Source of the DNA: Myrica gale
Lineage: Eukaryota > Streptophyta > Magnoliopsida > Fagales > Myricaceae
DNA: 64,000 nucleotides
Reading direction: 5' to 3'
NCBI GenBank assembly: GCA_963930655.1
Contig: OZ005608.1
Span: 23,709,271 to 23,773,270, forward strand
The position numbers and the translations under genes are program-made. Positions within the stretch are counted from its first letter, which is position 1. Each line of letters starts with the position of its first letter. Under the pieces are notes generated by a model. The model searched no databases. It was not told the origin of the DNA and worked only from the letters and a program-made list of their open reading frames with translations. Shown piece by piece: positions 21,916 through 35,373 of this stretch.

Positions 21916-24624
21916 AGAAGCCCTGGTTGTGCAATTGGAGCTGGGTGTTGCTCGAGTTTTTGTGTGAGGGTATGTTCGTTTTGGTGAAATGTTTAGGATT
22001 CTAAGTGTTTTGAGAATTTTTAGGTGATATTTGAACTTTATTGACATGCGTGTAAAATGTGTTTAGCTGTATTTATGTGTGTAAAAAAATAATAAATTAT
22101 ATTAGAATGTGTGTTTTATGAGGTTAAGATTATAGTATTAAAAAGTAAGATGTAAATTTTAAAAAAATATTAAAAACCAACATGCCTGAGCTAATTAAAT
22201 ATTGGCCCATACTCGTATTCTTAACTAGGAAAATGGAAGAATGCAGTGAATTCTGTGGAGCGTTATTTCAAGGGGATTGAGTAAAGATATATTCTGATAA
22301 AGATTTTTTTATATATAATTTTTTTTAAAAAAAAGATAAATATAATATATGGTATATGTATATGCTGTCAAAAGATTTATATTAAATAATAGAAAATTAT
22401 TTATTATATTATTTAAATTTATATATAAATTACACAACGCAATACTTCAGAAAATTACAAACATCCAAATAAACATCGAAATTTACGTCAAACATGTTCT
22501 CCGGAGATCTGAAGTATGGACAACAATTAATTAATGGCCGACTTTATTGCGACTGCTGCATCACGTGGGAACTGTGAATGGACTCGTGTTAATTAACTTC
22601 GGAACCGTACGTGATATCAATAGCGACAGTTGTGATGTCTCGATCATTTTGCACAGCCGAGCAAAATGAGCAGGTCGTACCGCACAAGGAAAGATAAAAA
22701 AGTAGGCAGATCAGCACGTTGCCCTGCGTCAGAATTTGCCTCTTCCATGTGCAATGTGCATGAATGGGCATACAAAAATCGCATAGAAATTAAAAAAAAA
22801 ATGGGCATACGAATTTAGAGGCCTTTTTTCTTGCTTTGGTTGGTAATTTTTCAGGTTCCCTCGTTTTGAACGTAAAAAAAAAACTTGTTTACAGGTAAAT
22901 TCAAGGGTTGAGTCAGTGGCAAAACTCATGGGTATAATTAGGTGATTTTCTTTGGAGAGAGATTAAATTGAGGACAGTACACTTCACCATATAGTTATAA
23001 ATATTCTTTTAACTATTGAGATAACGGAAAATTAGCTGATACAGGGATAGTCTTAAAGAATTGTTTGCTCGTGGCCTTAAAAAGAGCACACCCTTAAATT
23101 CAGAGTCTTGATCACCCAAGTCAATCCTTTAGAGTTGTTTGATATTGTACAACTTAGAATTTATCGTAGCGTTGAACCCAATTCACGCAGATACTGAATT
23201 AATATCATTCAAGTTTAGTGTACGTATATAAGTAACTGAATTTTTCTTGTTACTTAAAAAAAATTAGGGATGAGTTAAGACTCATACTCGGGACCTATTG
23301 AAAAAAGTACATTGATTTTACTTTGTGGGTTTTTATGGCCAAAATGGTCGCTCTTAAAAGATTATTCAACAGGGGTTCTCAAACATTTTAGTCTCTCTCC
23401 TTTCACTAGAGAAAAAACAAATTATATCAAGAATTCACTTGTAAACTAATGAAAAATTAATATTATTTTAGCAATCGTTTCAAATGGTTGATTGATGCTC
23501 AATTTTTTTTCGTAGGCGATGTGCTAAGAACGTGGTGTGACCATTTCAACTGTCTACGGATTACGTATAATCACAACATTTGACGAGAAATATATGCAAG
23601 ATTCCTCTTCTATTGCTCAAACAACTTAATGGCACGTTATTTACTTGTTGCATTATTATTATTATCAAGGAACCGAGAGGATAACTCCTCCTCTATTGTT
23701 CCCTTTTATCTTGTTCTATATATCCTTTCACTCGCCTCTCTTATGACGGTAATGTTTCATGACAATAAGGGGATGTTTGAGGGTAAAAGTTTTGGGTATT
23801 GAAGTTTGAGAAATATTATAAAGTAAAGATATGTTATGAGAGTTGGTGAAAAATTGAAGATAGAGAAGATTTTTAATAAATATTATAATAATAAAAAAAA
23901 TTATGTAATGAATTTTTTATTATTAAACCTAATTTTTTAGACCTAAATTATTAAGATCAAATCAGACCTAAAAAGATTCCAAGTAATCTCTAACATAACG
24001 GTCATGAAGTTTGAACCATGACAACTCTCAACTTAAAATATGTCAACCTTTACCTTCATCCACTAAACGTAGAGCCATTTACAGAAAAAAGAAAAAGAAA
24101 AAGAAAAAGACAAAGACAAAGACAAAGAAGGTTCATCCCTGAGTGTAGTCATGGAGGATAGGAGAGGGAAGACAGAAAAGGGCCAAAGATCGACAGAAGG
24201 AAAAAACCTCAGGGTTGCTGGATGAAGGAAGTCCCCTACCACCTCAAGAGCACCGCTCGGGTGGAGGAGGCATTCCTCCCCGCTCCACCTTGCCGAAGTC
24301 GTGGTGGGGGAGTTTTCCCCCCACCCCGAACTCTTTCTATTTTAGATTTTAGTCTTTTTTTTAAAAGAAATATTTAAAATATTTTATTTTTTTTATGACA
24401 TGTGTCGAAGATAATTTTTTCCTTAAAATTTCAGTTGAGTTTGGTGACATAAGGGCCAAATCTAAATGACCATATATAAATTAACTTTTTTAAAATTGAA
24501 AAAACATATGTGCTGAAAAGTAATTTTTTTTGTAAACCAAGCTTTGATTGGATAAGTATAATGCAAGAGATTAAAAAATTATATCTTAAAAAATCCAACT
24601 GATAATTGTGTCTCCGTCAGAGAA
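21916..24624. other. Gene-poor intergenic DNA
   Basis: 21967-22160 belongs to a dispersed repeat also present inverted at 50420-50600 (shared TTTTGGTGA, TTTAGGATT and GTTTTGAGAATTTT). 24085-24130 is an (AAAAAG)n/(ACAAAG)n simple repeat. No gene was recognised in the remainder. Confidence 0.4.
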
Positions 24625-25116
24625 GAGTTCTGCACCGACCATTTTGCGACGGGACGAAAGCGTGTGATTTCACGCGCGAGTCCTTTTTTTTTTCTCTTTT
24701 TTTAGCGGTAGGTGGTCCTCTCCGGTATGCACGCACCAGGTGACTGGCATCTGAACGTACAACCGCTCCTCATGATCTTCTTCGACGACAATCCGGGCGG
24801 TGCGTGTGGGCCCACGCGCCACCCCAGCTTCAGATCTGGCTGACTCCTCGCCTCCAGTCGCTGGTCCTACCTCTCTATTCCGCCATCGACTTTCCTTTTC
24901 CTCTGGTCTCCTCAGCTTGCTGCTCTTCATGGGCTTTCCACCCTTTCTTGGTCTCTTCCTGTCCTTTTGGGCTTGAGTTTGTAAGGTCGTTAGACTTATT
25001 TGTTACATGGCCTGTTGCCTTTTTAGTGGGTCCAACACGCCCCTTAAAATATGCCCTTGAAGTTTTCAAACCTCGTTAATGTTAACGAGAATTTGTTATC
25101 TTGACTAAAAAAAAAA
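24625..25116 (+). mobile_element. 3' end of a LINE-like retroelement
   Basis: About 490 bp ending in A10. A diverged copy lies in the opposite orientation at 31248-31745. Shared blocks include GGTGGTCCTCTCCGGTAT, GTGGGCCCACGCGCC, TATTCCGCCATC and TTTTGGACTTGAGTTTGTAAGGT-like text, and both copies end GACTAAAA(n). The poly-A tail and 5' truncation fit a non-LTR retroelement. No reverse transcriptase is present. Confidence 0.6.
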
Positions 25117-25623
25117 TGCTTCTCGAACGTGACAGAAAATATCGATCAAGCATTCTTATCCTTTATATATCCAGATACCGGTATTTGAATGATAAATATT
25201 AGGCCATTTAAATTTTTTTTAATAAAATAATCTACCTACTAGTCAAATTTTAGTTTTTTTATTATAATAAATATAAAAATTTGATTCCAATGAACTCTTT
25301 TCTCACTTTTTTTTTCGACTTCTATAAATTAAATTCACTTTTTTCACTACTACATAATAATGGTCAAAATTCTGTCATGCAAACAACACCGTACCGCCTT
25401 CATAAGTGCAAGAGGATTTTGTCTCCGGAACCGTAAAATAATCCGCTTCGTCTGTCCACAGTAGCAGCTCAGCTTGTGGCCAAAGGTCCAAAAAGGGCCA
25501 CAACAAATGTCTTCTCCCCCCTCGAAAATCAGATAAGACGAGGGACGTTGTTTATGCCGGTTATCACATAAATCAGTTGGGAAAGTCTGAGAAAGATAAT
25601 CAAAGGCAAAAGAAAGAGAAAAA

Positions 25624-28600
25624 ATGAAGCTGAAAGTGTACGCGGACCGGATGTCCCAGCCATCTCGTGCCGTTATTATCTTCTGCAAGTAATTGAATAC
25701 TCCTTGATCATCATTGTTTCTATCGATTTCTGGGTATTCTCTTTGATTTCTGGTACGGTTCCATCATTATGTGTTGTGATTGTGATCTGGGTGTTATCAG
25801 GTTTAATGGTATTGAGTTTGAGGAAATAAAAGTGGACCTGACCAAACGCCAGCAATTGTCTGCTGAGTTCAAAGGTAAATCCCCACATACTCATGCAATA
25901 TATATACATGTATGTCACATGCGTGTGGTGGAAGCATGTTCAAATTGACTGAGTTCGTGGGAGTACTACCTATGTGCTATTGGGTGAAAACATCGATAAG
26001 TTGTTAGTTACAACTACAAGTGCTTTTGCCACCCCCATGGCCCCCCCCTCCCCTTTTATCCAATAGGACTGTAGCACGAATGTAATGAAGCACAGGCATC
26101 TGTTGGTTGGTATGGAATGAGCTTTTGCGTTTGCTTCGTAAATGACTAACCCTATGCTTTCCCCTTTAATGTATTTTCAGAAATAAACCCTATGGGAAAA
26201 GTTCCAGCTATTGTTGACGGAAGATTTAAGTTGTTTGAGAGGTAACCAAAGATGTTTAATTACCTGCTTCATCATAATTTTGTATTCTTTTGCCAATTAG
26301 TTTATGTTTAAAGGAATCGGGTTGGGAATTTTCTCAGTGCTCAAAATAATATTGCAATTGAACTATGATAGAGAGGAATTTTAATTCCAAATGTTTCTAC
26401 ATATCATTTCCTTGAAAAGAAAGAAGATGCAGAAATGTTGACTTTGTACTCCGCCAAGAGCAATGACTAGGATCTTATCTTTTTGATCAATCCAAGTTCT
26501 TCTCTGGGAGATTTATTTCATAGTTGAGTGGGTTTCTTTGGATATATTTCTCTTATATATTTAATGATTAAGATGTTTTGATGGATTCTCTTGTATAAAT
26601 GGTACAAGATTCTCCTCTACCAATTTTTTTGACAATTTATATATGGCAAAAGTAATGACTGCCATCATCAATGTCACCAGCCACCTTTCTAATTTCCATT
26701 GTTTTATTTTACTGGTGATCGGGAGTATATGCCTGATGGGCTTTTGATGGCCTTATTGTGGACTAAAGTTTGATTTCACGTGTTTTTGCTGTTTGATGTT
26801 TGACTTGTAGCCTTCATACCTTTGATTTATTTATGTTTACTTTCGTTGATGCATCTATGCTTTTGGGCCTTGGCCTGTGATCCGTATTTTCTTTCATGAT
26901 GTTTTACTGATGAAATCTCAACAATTATACACCCAATGAACTGCTGCTTTTAAATTTACCTACTATCTAACTGTGTGCCTAATGTGTGCATTGTCTACTT
27001 ATTCCTGATTTTATTAATCTAATTAACCAATTTTTTAATCTGCAGTCATGCAATTCTGATCTATCTTGCTTGTGCATTTCCTGGAGTCGCAGATCATTGG
27101 TAAATTAGTTGTTCCTTGTTGCTGTTAGTTTCTGGATTATATTATGTTAGCATTCAAAATTTGTGATTTATCGTATTTTAGACAGGATGAGGTGGGTGTT
27201 GGATAGTGTGTGTAGTGTGTTGGTCTCATCCAAGCTGCACCTTTATCCAACAAACCTAAGGAACATAAGCTTATTTTGCTACGAGTCTAGGAGTTCTTTG
27301 ATCACTTTCGTGGTCTTTTTTTCTTTCTCAATCTAAATTCAAAATTTAAGTGCACACCTCACCTTATAGAAGGAAAACTGAAAAACTTCAGTTAGTAAGA
27401 TATGTCTGTCTCTAAAAGTTGGAGGATAGGTGGATTCCATGTCTTGGCTGACCAGCAATGTATACTGGTGTCTAGTAAAAGTAGGTTATAACGTTCTTTG
27501 TATGCATGTGTTTCCAGCTGCAGAAATGTTATCATTTCTTGGTTGTTTGATATATCCCATTTTTGGTCCCAATATATACATCTCTGCAGCCTCGTTTAGC
27601 TTATTTTTGTGTTCATACCATCAGGTATCCGGCTGATCTTTCCAGGAGAGCTAAAATCCACTCAGTCTTGGATTGGCACCATTCCAATCTACGCTTTGGT
27701 GCAGGTGCTTCATACTCAACTTCAAGAAATGCTCATAGTTTTCAAGTAATATCAAATATATCTTTGCTTCTGTTAGTGCGAGGAAAACTGTAATTTAATT
27801 TGTTTATATATAGAGTAAGGGATGACCTGGGGTTGATGGTTGAATTATGTAAACTACTGTCTCCATATTTTTACAAGTTTCCATGTCTTTGAAAAATGAG
27901 AACCTATATGAAGCGTCTTCAATTGAACTTTGGTGGTAGCATTGTGTCTGGTAATATTTCTACATCATCTGTTTCTATATTTCTGGTATTTACTGTTTAA
28001 TAACATTGGAATTCTGTTCAAATTTGGAAAGTGGCCTGGGCAAGAGTGACTTAAATGTTACCAAGTTTTGCAGACTTTGTGCCTCTTCTAATCCTGCACA
28101 TGGTGGCACATGTTTAGTCTTAAGAGATATACACCCACACGCCTATTCACCATGTGACCTTAATACTATCCCACCGCTGTGTTTCTCTGGGAGCCGCTCT
28201 GTGCTCCTTTTTCGCTGGTCATTTCAGCTCGCCACCCTTTTTGTGTTTAGGCTTCTATGCCTTGTATGGCCTCTTGGCCCCCTTGCGTTGACCCTCCCTA
28301 AATCAATGATATGAGCTTGTTATAACAAAAAAAAAAACTTCCTTTATACTATACTATGTGATACTGGAGGAGATTATTGTCTTTTACATTAAATGTGACT
28401 TGATATTTACAATGGTTAAACTTTAATCTTGCTGGTCGACTAACTCTGGCCTTGCCAGTTCAAAACCCCGCCTCAATGAAGAGGGAGACTGATTCGCATT
28501 TGAGTGATTTGCATTTGAGCACATCCTTCTGTTGTAGATGCTTTAGGTGGCAACTTTGGTAACGTTAATTGTTTAAGTCGTCAATCTCAATGAGGTTTCT

Positions 28601-30842
28601 TCATTTTAGTGTCAGGGCATCCAAGACATGAAGTGGTTAAAGCCTTGCCATACATAATCTTAATAAGTCGCCCCACTGATTCAATCTTAGTTGTTTTATG
28701 CTTGAGTTCCTATCTTCAATGTTCTAATGTTTACTTTTCCTTCTGACATGGGTAGTATGTAGAATGGAAAGAATGCCTTCAATTTACTAGCATCTGATGG
28801 AAAAGAATCTGTTATTAAAACCATTATACTTGTATTGGGAAGTTATATGTTCATTGCAGTTCTGGTGGCATTTAGTACATTTAACTGGAAACACATTAAC
28901 TTTGGCCCTGAAAAATAAAAGAAAACTGTGAAGAACATTGTTTCAAAGTGGATGTTGTCCTATCCGATCTGTATCCTTTTTATTTCCTTGAAGTTGGCTT
29001 TTCTTCTTTTTCTGTACTATAGAGGTTCTGGGAATATTAATGAATGAGATGATTACTGCACCTTTGGTCTAGGTTAGAGACCAGATTAGTGGCACCATGA
29101 TTGCAAGTGGGCTTTGCATAATCTATTAATGCTAGCCATCTTATATAAAAAAAAATTGCCCCCACACCTCCATCCCCCCGAAAAAAAAACTCCCTTGTAT
29201 TTCCCCTTATTGCAAGTGAATACGACTAATGATATCTGTTGAGATACTCTTCTTTTAGAAGTAACTTATGGGACACTAGATTCAATAGAAAAAGCAATTT
29301 CTTTTCAAGGTTGACGTTGAGTTACCTAATTTCCTTCCATGTGCAACTGTAGAGGCCACCATAATGAGACAAGATAATGATGCTTCGTTTTGGGATAGCA
29401 AATATTCTGATTGTACATTTGTTTGCCTTCATCAGCCAAATTTTTTGTGTCACACAGTATTAGCATCAAAACATCAGATATTAGCATTTTCTGGTTATTC
29501 TTTAAAACGTCATAAATTCAAATACACATGTTCAACAATAGGTGTATAGATGTTTGGTATTTCTATGCACTGATTAAATTTCTGTTGGGTTTGCTTTTTG
29601 CCTTACTACTATCATTTCAGCCGCATTTGTTCTCAATACTGTACTAGCACCTGCACTTGGCCTTCCACTGAATCCAAAAGCAGCTGCTCAAGGTGAGAAA
29701 CTTCTATCTTCATCTCTGTCAAAAATAGAGTCCTTTTGGCTCAAGGGGAATGGGCGCTTCTTGTTGGGTGGCTTTCAACCATCCATAGCAGATCTCAGCA
29801 TGGTTTGTGAGATTATGCAACTAGAGGTAACTAGATGTGACTCTGCTTTATTGTGGTTATTGTCATTGCTGTTACTAGTTTTTCAATCTTTGGTAAATGC
29901 TTTGAGAATATATTGTGGGTGAAAGGAGATTGGAGGTCTTTCTCAAGTTTGCGTGTAAAAACAAAGAGGGCCGAAAAAAATAAAGGAAAAAGGCACTGTT
30001 AAATATAGCAATGATGGTACAGTATGCCTTTGTAGTGATCATCTTGAGTTGAAGCTCTCCTTTTGGCTAGAGCGTTGCGTATGCTAATGAATGCAATTAG
30101 AGTATATGAAAATGGAGAAAATCTTCAAATGCCCATCATTGGTGAAGAATATTTGGCTCATTACCACAAAATTTTATGATGTGATTTTCCTTTTACCTTT
30201 AATTTTGTTTGATTTAAATATGAATGTCACTTTTTGTTGTAGTTTAATTTAACTCTAAACACTTTGCAAACATGTAAGCAATTTTGGAACATTTTTTGAT
30301 TGTGCTAAAAGGAAATTTGTTCTTTTCTTCAATTGATTCCTACATGGTGGCATGGTGATGGGCGTTTGATAGGATCTCTGGGAAAATTGGAGTCAAACAA
30401 GTTCTCTTTTTGATTGCTCTAATTCCCTAAAGAGAGCCCAAACAACAAGTGGTAATTGGTGTTTGCTGAGATCATGAAGTGAGATGAGTTAGTTTCATTT
30501 TTATTCTCGGAGGGATTTATTGTTGCGAAAAACTTTAGTCTTGGTTGTAGCTAGAAGTTTGTGACAATTTAAAAGGAGCTATGTGGGAGACATTATAGCT
30601 CTCATTACATCACTTACTATTGAATACAGGTTTTGGATGAGAAGGATTACAGTCGTATATTAGGCCCACACAAGAGAGTTCAGCAGTGGATTGAGGATAC
30701 AAGAAATGCAACGAGACCACACTTTGATGAAGTTCATAATATCCTCTATAAACTCAAAACAAAGCTTGTATTGCAGCGGCCGGTGCGAGCTAACAGCAAG
30801 ATGGAGTCTAACACAAAAAAGCTGTTGCCTTCCAAGATGTGA
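25624..30842 (+). CDS. GSTT1: Glutathione S-transferase, theta class
   Basis: Conjugates glutathione and reduces organic hydroperoxides. Seven exons: 25624-25688, 25801-25874, 26181-26241, 27046-27099, 27625-27704, 29621-29826 and 30630-30842, all GT-AG. They join in frame to 250 residues, the normal theta length. An N-terminal thioredoxin-like domain (1-80) has the theta-type catalytic Ser at 11 (MSQPSRAV) and the glutathione-binding FESHAI at 65-70. The helical domain contains HSVLDWHH, LAPALGLPLNP and QPSIADLS. The protein ends SKM, a weak peroxisomal targeting signal like the SKI of Arabidopsis GSTT1. Intron 5 (1.9 kb) holds a retroelement-like tail. The 3' flank has been duplicated ahead of HMA5 copy B. 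Confidence 0.95.
28006..28337 (+). mobile_element. Retroelement-like tail in GST intron 5
   Basis: A more GC-rich block than the surrounding intron, ending ATAAC followed by A11. The composition change and terminal A-run suggest a 5'-truncated LINE or SINE. No second copy is seen in the window and no target duplication could be found, so this is tentative. Confidence 0.4.
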
Positions 30843-30974
30843 AAACCATTCTTCTCTTTCTTCGAGCATCTTGAATGTCGCAATTTACAACATCTGACAC
30901 TGTTGTAAGATCATAGAACACACTTTATATTTGTCATAAGTAGGCTAGGGTGGGACTTGATGCCACCAATAATC

Positions 30975-31247
30975 ACCGGCTTCCCTTTGTGGGCCTGGAA
31001 TGCCAGAGTTGTCAATTTATCTGACAGTTATTGGAATAAATGTGACATTTATATTATATTTTCTTAGATTTGTTTAGTTTTTCATGTATGTAAATCCTTT
31101 TTCCTGTTGATTCCAGGTTGGTGTTTTTGACTGATTGAAAGTAGTGCCTTGAGTTCTCAACTGCCTTTATTTACTTAAATCGATAACAGAAAGTATTTGC
31201 CTGGGCTATCACTTTGAATTGATGACCACCGAAAGCATTTGTTTCCA
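30975..31247. repeat. GST 3' flank, copy 1 of a direct duplication
   Basis: Matches 35090-35373 in the same orientation (GTTGATTCCAGGT, GGTGTTTTTGACTGATTGAA, CTATCACTTTGAATTGATGA, GAAAGCATTTGTTTCC), roughly 90% by eye. It begins just after the GST stop codon and probably includes the GST 3'UTR. It ends where the minus-strand LINE tail starts. Confidence 0.8.
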
Positions 31248-31866
31248 TTTTTTTAGTCAAAACATCAAGTTTTTATTAACATCAAGGAGGTTTGAAAACA
31301 TCAAGTACAAACTCTGTTGTGTTAGACTCTCCGGAGAGGTGACAGGCCAACGAGCAAAGGAGCCAAACTACCTTACAAACTCAAGTCCAAAAGGGCGGGT
31401 AGAGACCCATAAAGGGTGGAAAGCCTACGAAGGGCAGCAAGCTGATACGACTAGAGGAAAAGAAAAGTTGATGGCGGAATACGGTGGCAGAACCAGCAAC
31501 GGGAGGCAAAAACCCTGTCAAATCTGAAAATGGGGAGGCGCGTGGGCCCACATGCGCCTCTAGGCTGGTCATCGGAGATGACCACAAGGAGCGCCTGAAC
31601 ATCCAAATTCTAGCCACCTATCGCGTGAATACCGGAGAGGACCACCTGCCCCTGAAAAATGAAGAAAAAGGGATGTGTTGTCCTGTTGTTGGATGATCGG
31701 TGCAGGAATCTTCTCCAGTCGATGTAGATGTCGTCCCTGTCGATCGTGGTATTCAAAAACCTCTAAAAAAGCGTAGATCTAACCATCAAAATCGCCGAAA
31801 AAAGCACCCTAAAGGTGTCGGAAAAGGGGGTTTATTGAGGGATCATGACACAGATGACAAGAGCTA
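31248..31866 (-). mobile_element. LINE-like retroelement, 5' truncated
   Basis: Opposite-strand relative of the 24625-25116 element. On the plus strand it begins with the T-run of its poly-A tail directly after the GST-flank repeat and ends directly at HMA5 copy A exon 6 sequence. It therefore sits at a junction where about 2.9 kb present in the copy B block is missing. No RT domain was seen. Confidence 0.55.
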
Positions 31867-34299
31867 CAGGTTATCCAGCTTCCGGGGTCTCTTGTAGTAC
31901 TTCAACAGGAGAGCTACAAACAACGCTGACAGATGAGGCTGCCATTGCAGCTCCAGCAATCCATGGTGGTAAACGAAGTCCAGTAGACGGAAAAAGGGCC
32001 CCCGCAGCAATTGGGATACCGAGAAAATTATATCGCAAAGCCCAAATGTAGTTTAGACGTATGCGTTGGAAGGATTTCCTGGAAAGATCAATGGCAGTTA
32101 TGACATCCTCCAAGTTGCTCTTCATGAGAACAATGTCAGCTGCCTTAATGGCTATGTCTGTACCAGCACCAATTGCCATTCCAACATCTGCTGCCAGAAG
32201 TGCTGGTGAGTCGTTTATGCCATCTCCCACCATTGCCACTGTGTAGCCGGAAGCCTGCGAGTGAGAAAATAGAGCTTATATTTGTTATCTAGTTTTTCAG
32301 AATGCTGAGTCATGATGTTAGAAGCCCTTTCAGATTTCAAAGAGCAAAAATATAATTGATGAAAATGTATAGCCTAGATGCTGATCACTATGGCGTGTGT
32401 CTGTGCTTCCACACAACGTTTAAGGATAAATTTTTCCTGAACATGTTATTTATATACCTGAAATTCCCTCACTTTTCTGCTTTATCCTCTGGTTTGGCTT
32501 CTGCAATCACAGTTTCAATTCCAACTTTGAAGGAACCATTTTGGATTGGCATGAATTTGTGACAAAGGTATACTTGAAAATATCTTGAGAGCATGGGAAT
32601 GAATTTGTGCTTTTCTAAGGTTAGTAAGTTGATAGCTCAAGTAAGCATGTTATCTAAACAAATTCAGATTATAAATCAAAGACTTCGTCCTCCCATGAAT
32701 CAAAAATTAGTTTGGAAAAAGAAGGACACAGCCTTAAAAAATGCAGCTTATGTTGCCTTTTAGGCAAGAAATATTTTGTCATTTCTAAATATGTTTATGC
32801 ATAAATTTTTTTCTGCTTTCCATAAGCTCATGTATATTTTTTGTTTGTCATAATTAAATTTGTTGATTTTGAGTTGGTCTTTCGTTTCTAAATCAGATTG
32901 TTCATATGACTTTTGTGTATATATGAAATGGCTACATAATACATATGTGGACTGTTTCATAATGTGTTAGAACTTGATGTTATGTTTTAAAAATTCTGCT
33001 TCTATAGGGCACGGATTGATGCTTGCTTGATTTAATTCTTGTGTTCTCTATTAAGTCATGGAGTATTGCAAGAATCATTGAACTTGAAGTTGATATTAAG
33101 ACTAATTTCATTAATCAATAATGATTCTAAGGTTTTTCCTGCTATTAAATTTTTGTGTAATTTGCTTTGAAGTTATTTGAAGTGAGAAGCTTCTTAAATG
33201 AGTAGTCTGCTTCGTAGTTCACCTGTAGTCTGTAGTAGTTTACCTGGAGTGCAGAAACAGCAAGTCTATTTTAAATAAAAAGGCACCCCACGTGTAACAA
33301 AAAAAAGAGAGACTTGGAGGCTCGTGAAAAAGAAGAAAAAGAGGATAAAAGAGGCAGTACGTATCTGACTAACAAAAAAAAAAGAAACATAATTGAAGAA
33401 ATCAAGATTCGTTGAATGAGATCCAAAAAGTGTCAAAACTCTAGATCTAGTCTTCTCTTGCTTTGATCTTTCGTGTTGTGAGGATTTATCTTGAAGAATA
33501 CTTCCAGATCTGAAGAATCCTTGGTTGTTGATCACTTGTCCTCATCTGTGATTGAGGAATTTCGAACACCGGACGGTTGGGCGTTCTTGGACGGAATCGT
33601 GGTAGCTTGAGTGGCTCAAGCGGATTTACTGCGAAGAGTAACTTGGGAGTGACTAGGATCGATGGTATTCATCCCCTGCAGAGGCAGATTCAAGAAGGTA
33701 TCTTGAGTAAGGTTGTGTGTACTGTAGATTAACTGGTTTGTTAGATCTATTAGGAACACGTGAATCGTAAAAAGCAAACTCCACAAAAGGAATTTATAAT
33801 ATTGCTTAATTTCCTCCTGTCTAAAAGATTCTCTTCCTCCTTTGGGATATATCATTGCTTTAAAATGCCCATTTGACTCAATGACACTGATGAAAATTCG
33901 GGGTCCTGTCATATCCGGTTTATAGGAAATGGAAACTTTGTTCAACTCAGGGTATATGACAATCTCTTGAACCCCTGGGAGTGCTTGGGGAGACTTTTGA
34001 ATCATTCTTATTGTATGATCAGTGTCTACTCCATCAACTTTAAGCTCTATCTTGGTCATGTCTTCGCCAGTACTAATAAGTATGGCTTCAAATCCAGTGT
34101 TGTCTATGACTTCCAACAGTTGATTATAGCTCACAGTCTTGGGACTATAACGAACTTCTGCTTCTTCAGTTGCTAAGGCCACTTGGGCCCTTTGTACGCC
34201 TGGAATTGCTTTCAGAGCTGATTCAATAGTGGAGGAGCAAGAGGTGCAAGTCATTCCATTTATATGTATTTTGCATACTTGAATGGACCTCTCACTCGT
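31867..34299 (-). pseudogene. HMA5: HMA5 copy A, fragmented copper-ATPase pseudogene
   Basis: Two pieces nearly identical to copy B. Piece 1 (31867-32527) equals copy B about 38289-38947: exon 6, intron 5 and the end of exon 5. It keeps [12 protein letters not shown] but has a 2-bp loss near 31909 that shifts the last 20 or so codons, and a 1-bp loss in the exon 5 part. Piece 2 (33748-34299) equals copy B about 41068-41620: the 5' part of exon 2 with MTCTSC and the start of the first membrane segment. Exons 1, 3, 4, most of 2 and most of 5 are gone, including the DKTG and CPC motifs, and 1.2 kb of unrelated DNA (32528-33747) lies between. It cannot encode a pump. Confidence 0.9.
32528..33747. 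other. Unrelated DNA between the two HMA5-A pieces
   Basis: Not related to copy B introns as far as can be seen. The right part (33400-33747) reads on the minus strand into the HMA5 frame, adding about 45 non-HMA codons (LPLQGMNTIDPSHSQ) before a stop. No known family recognised. The left part is A/T-rich. Confidence 0.45.
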
Positions 34300-35089
34300 A
34301 TAAGTGCAATAATGTTACTAAAGCTAAAAATGCTATCACTCCAATGTTTCTAAATCGACAATTGTGATAGTCACCATTCACCAATCTACACAAAAATTCC
34401 AACTATGAACCCCACTACGTTTTAAAAATTAAAAAACTACAAAGATTTTTTCCTTCATCTTTAGTTTGCATATGCTTACTCATCCAACTTCAAACCAACT
34501 TCCCTGAACACCGCATCTCTTTACTCCATCCTACTAACTGCCAAAAATCATACATTGATAAAAAAACTAGAAATCATAGATTGATCAAATACTAGGGTTG
34601 TAACCAACATGACCATGAAAAGACTGAGGAAAGCAACTTCATACCTCCGGCTCCATGACATCTTCTACTACTTGCCACCTATAATCAATCTAAATTTTCT
34701 CTTCTTTACGCGTTTCCTGCAACAATTCTTGAATCTCTCGGCAACAGAGAAATCTTCCTCAACATCTGTCAATGAAACTGCCTCAACATCCCTTGGCCTT
34801 AAATATCCCCAGACTCCACAAACCTAAAGACATAAAAAAGGAACCAAACAAAGGAAGGATTTTCGAAAATAAAATAGAGAAGACATTCGATAATGAATGT
34901 GAACTCACTGTCAAGAGCGAACAACGCTCAAGTTCTTCAACGAACTCTCCCTAAAAATAAAAAATCAGATTCACAAGAGGAGACATAGAAAGAGAATGTG
35001 ACTCGAAGAGAGAGATACACATCATTCTTTTGAAATCCCAAGAATCTATCGAGAGCGAGCAAAGCCAAAAAGTAAATCTGTTGTAGTGT
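34300..35089. other. Intergenic DNA between HMA5-A and the second GST-flank repeat
   Basis: No gene recognised on either strand. Short ORFs only. Confidence 0.4.
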
Positions 35090-35373
35090 CACCTGCTTCC
35101 CTTTGTGGGACAAGAATGCCAAAGTTGTCATTTATCTGGCAATTATTGGAATAAATGTGAAATTTGTATTAGCAATCATATTTGCTTAGATGTGTTTAGT
35201 TTTTCATGCATGTAAATACTTTTCCTGTTGATTCCAGGTCGGTGTTTTTGACTGATTGAAAGCAGTGCTTTGAGTTCTCAACGGCCTTTGTTTACTTTAA
35301 ATATTCGATAGTAGAAAGTATTTTCCCGGGCTATCACTTTGAATTGATGACCACAGAAAGCATTTGTTTCCAA
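35090..35373. repeat. GST 3' flank, copy 2
   Basis: Direct repeat of 30975-31247. It has no GST coding sequence ahead of it and marks the start of the duplicated block that contains HMA5 copy B. Confidence 0.8.

Noticed and set aside
24804..25079. 91-codon ORF at 24804-25079 as a gene
   Set aside because: It lies in the LINE-like repeat; the inverted copy at 31.3-31.7 kb does not keep the frame.
28006..28314. 102-codon ORF inside GST intron 5
   Set aside because: It sits in an A-tailed retroelement-like insert within an intron and has no recognisable domain.
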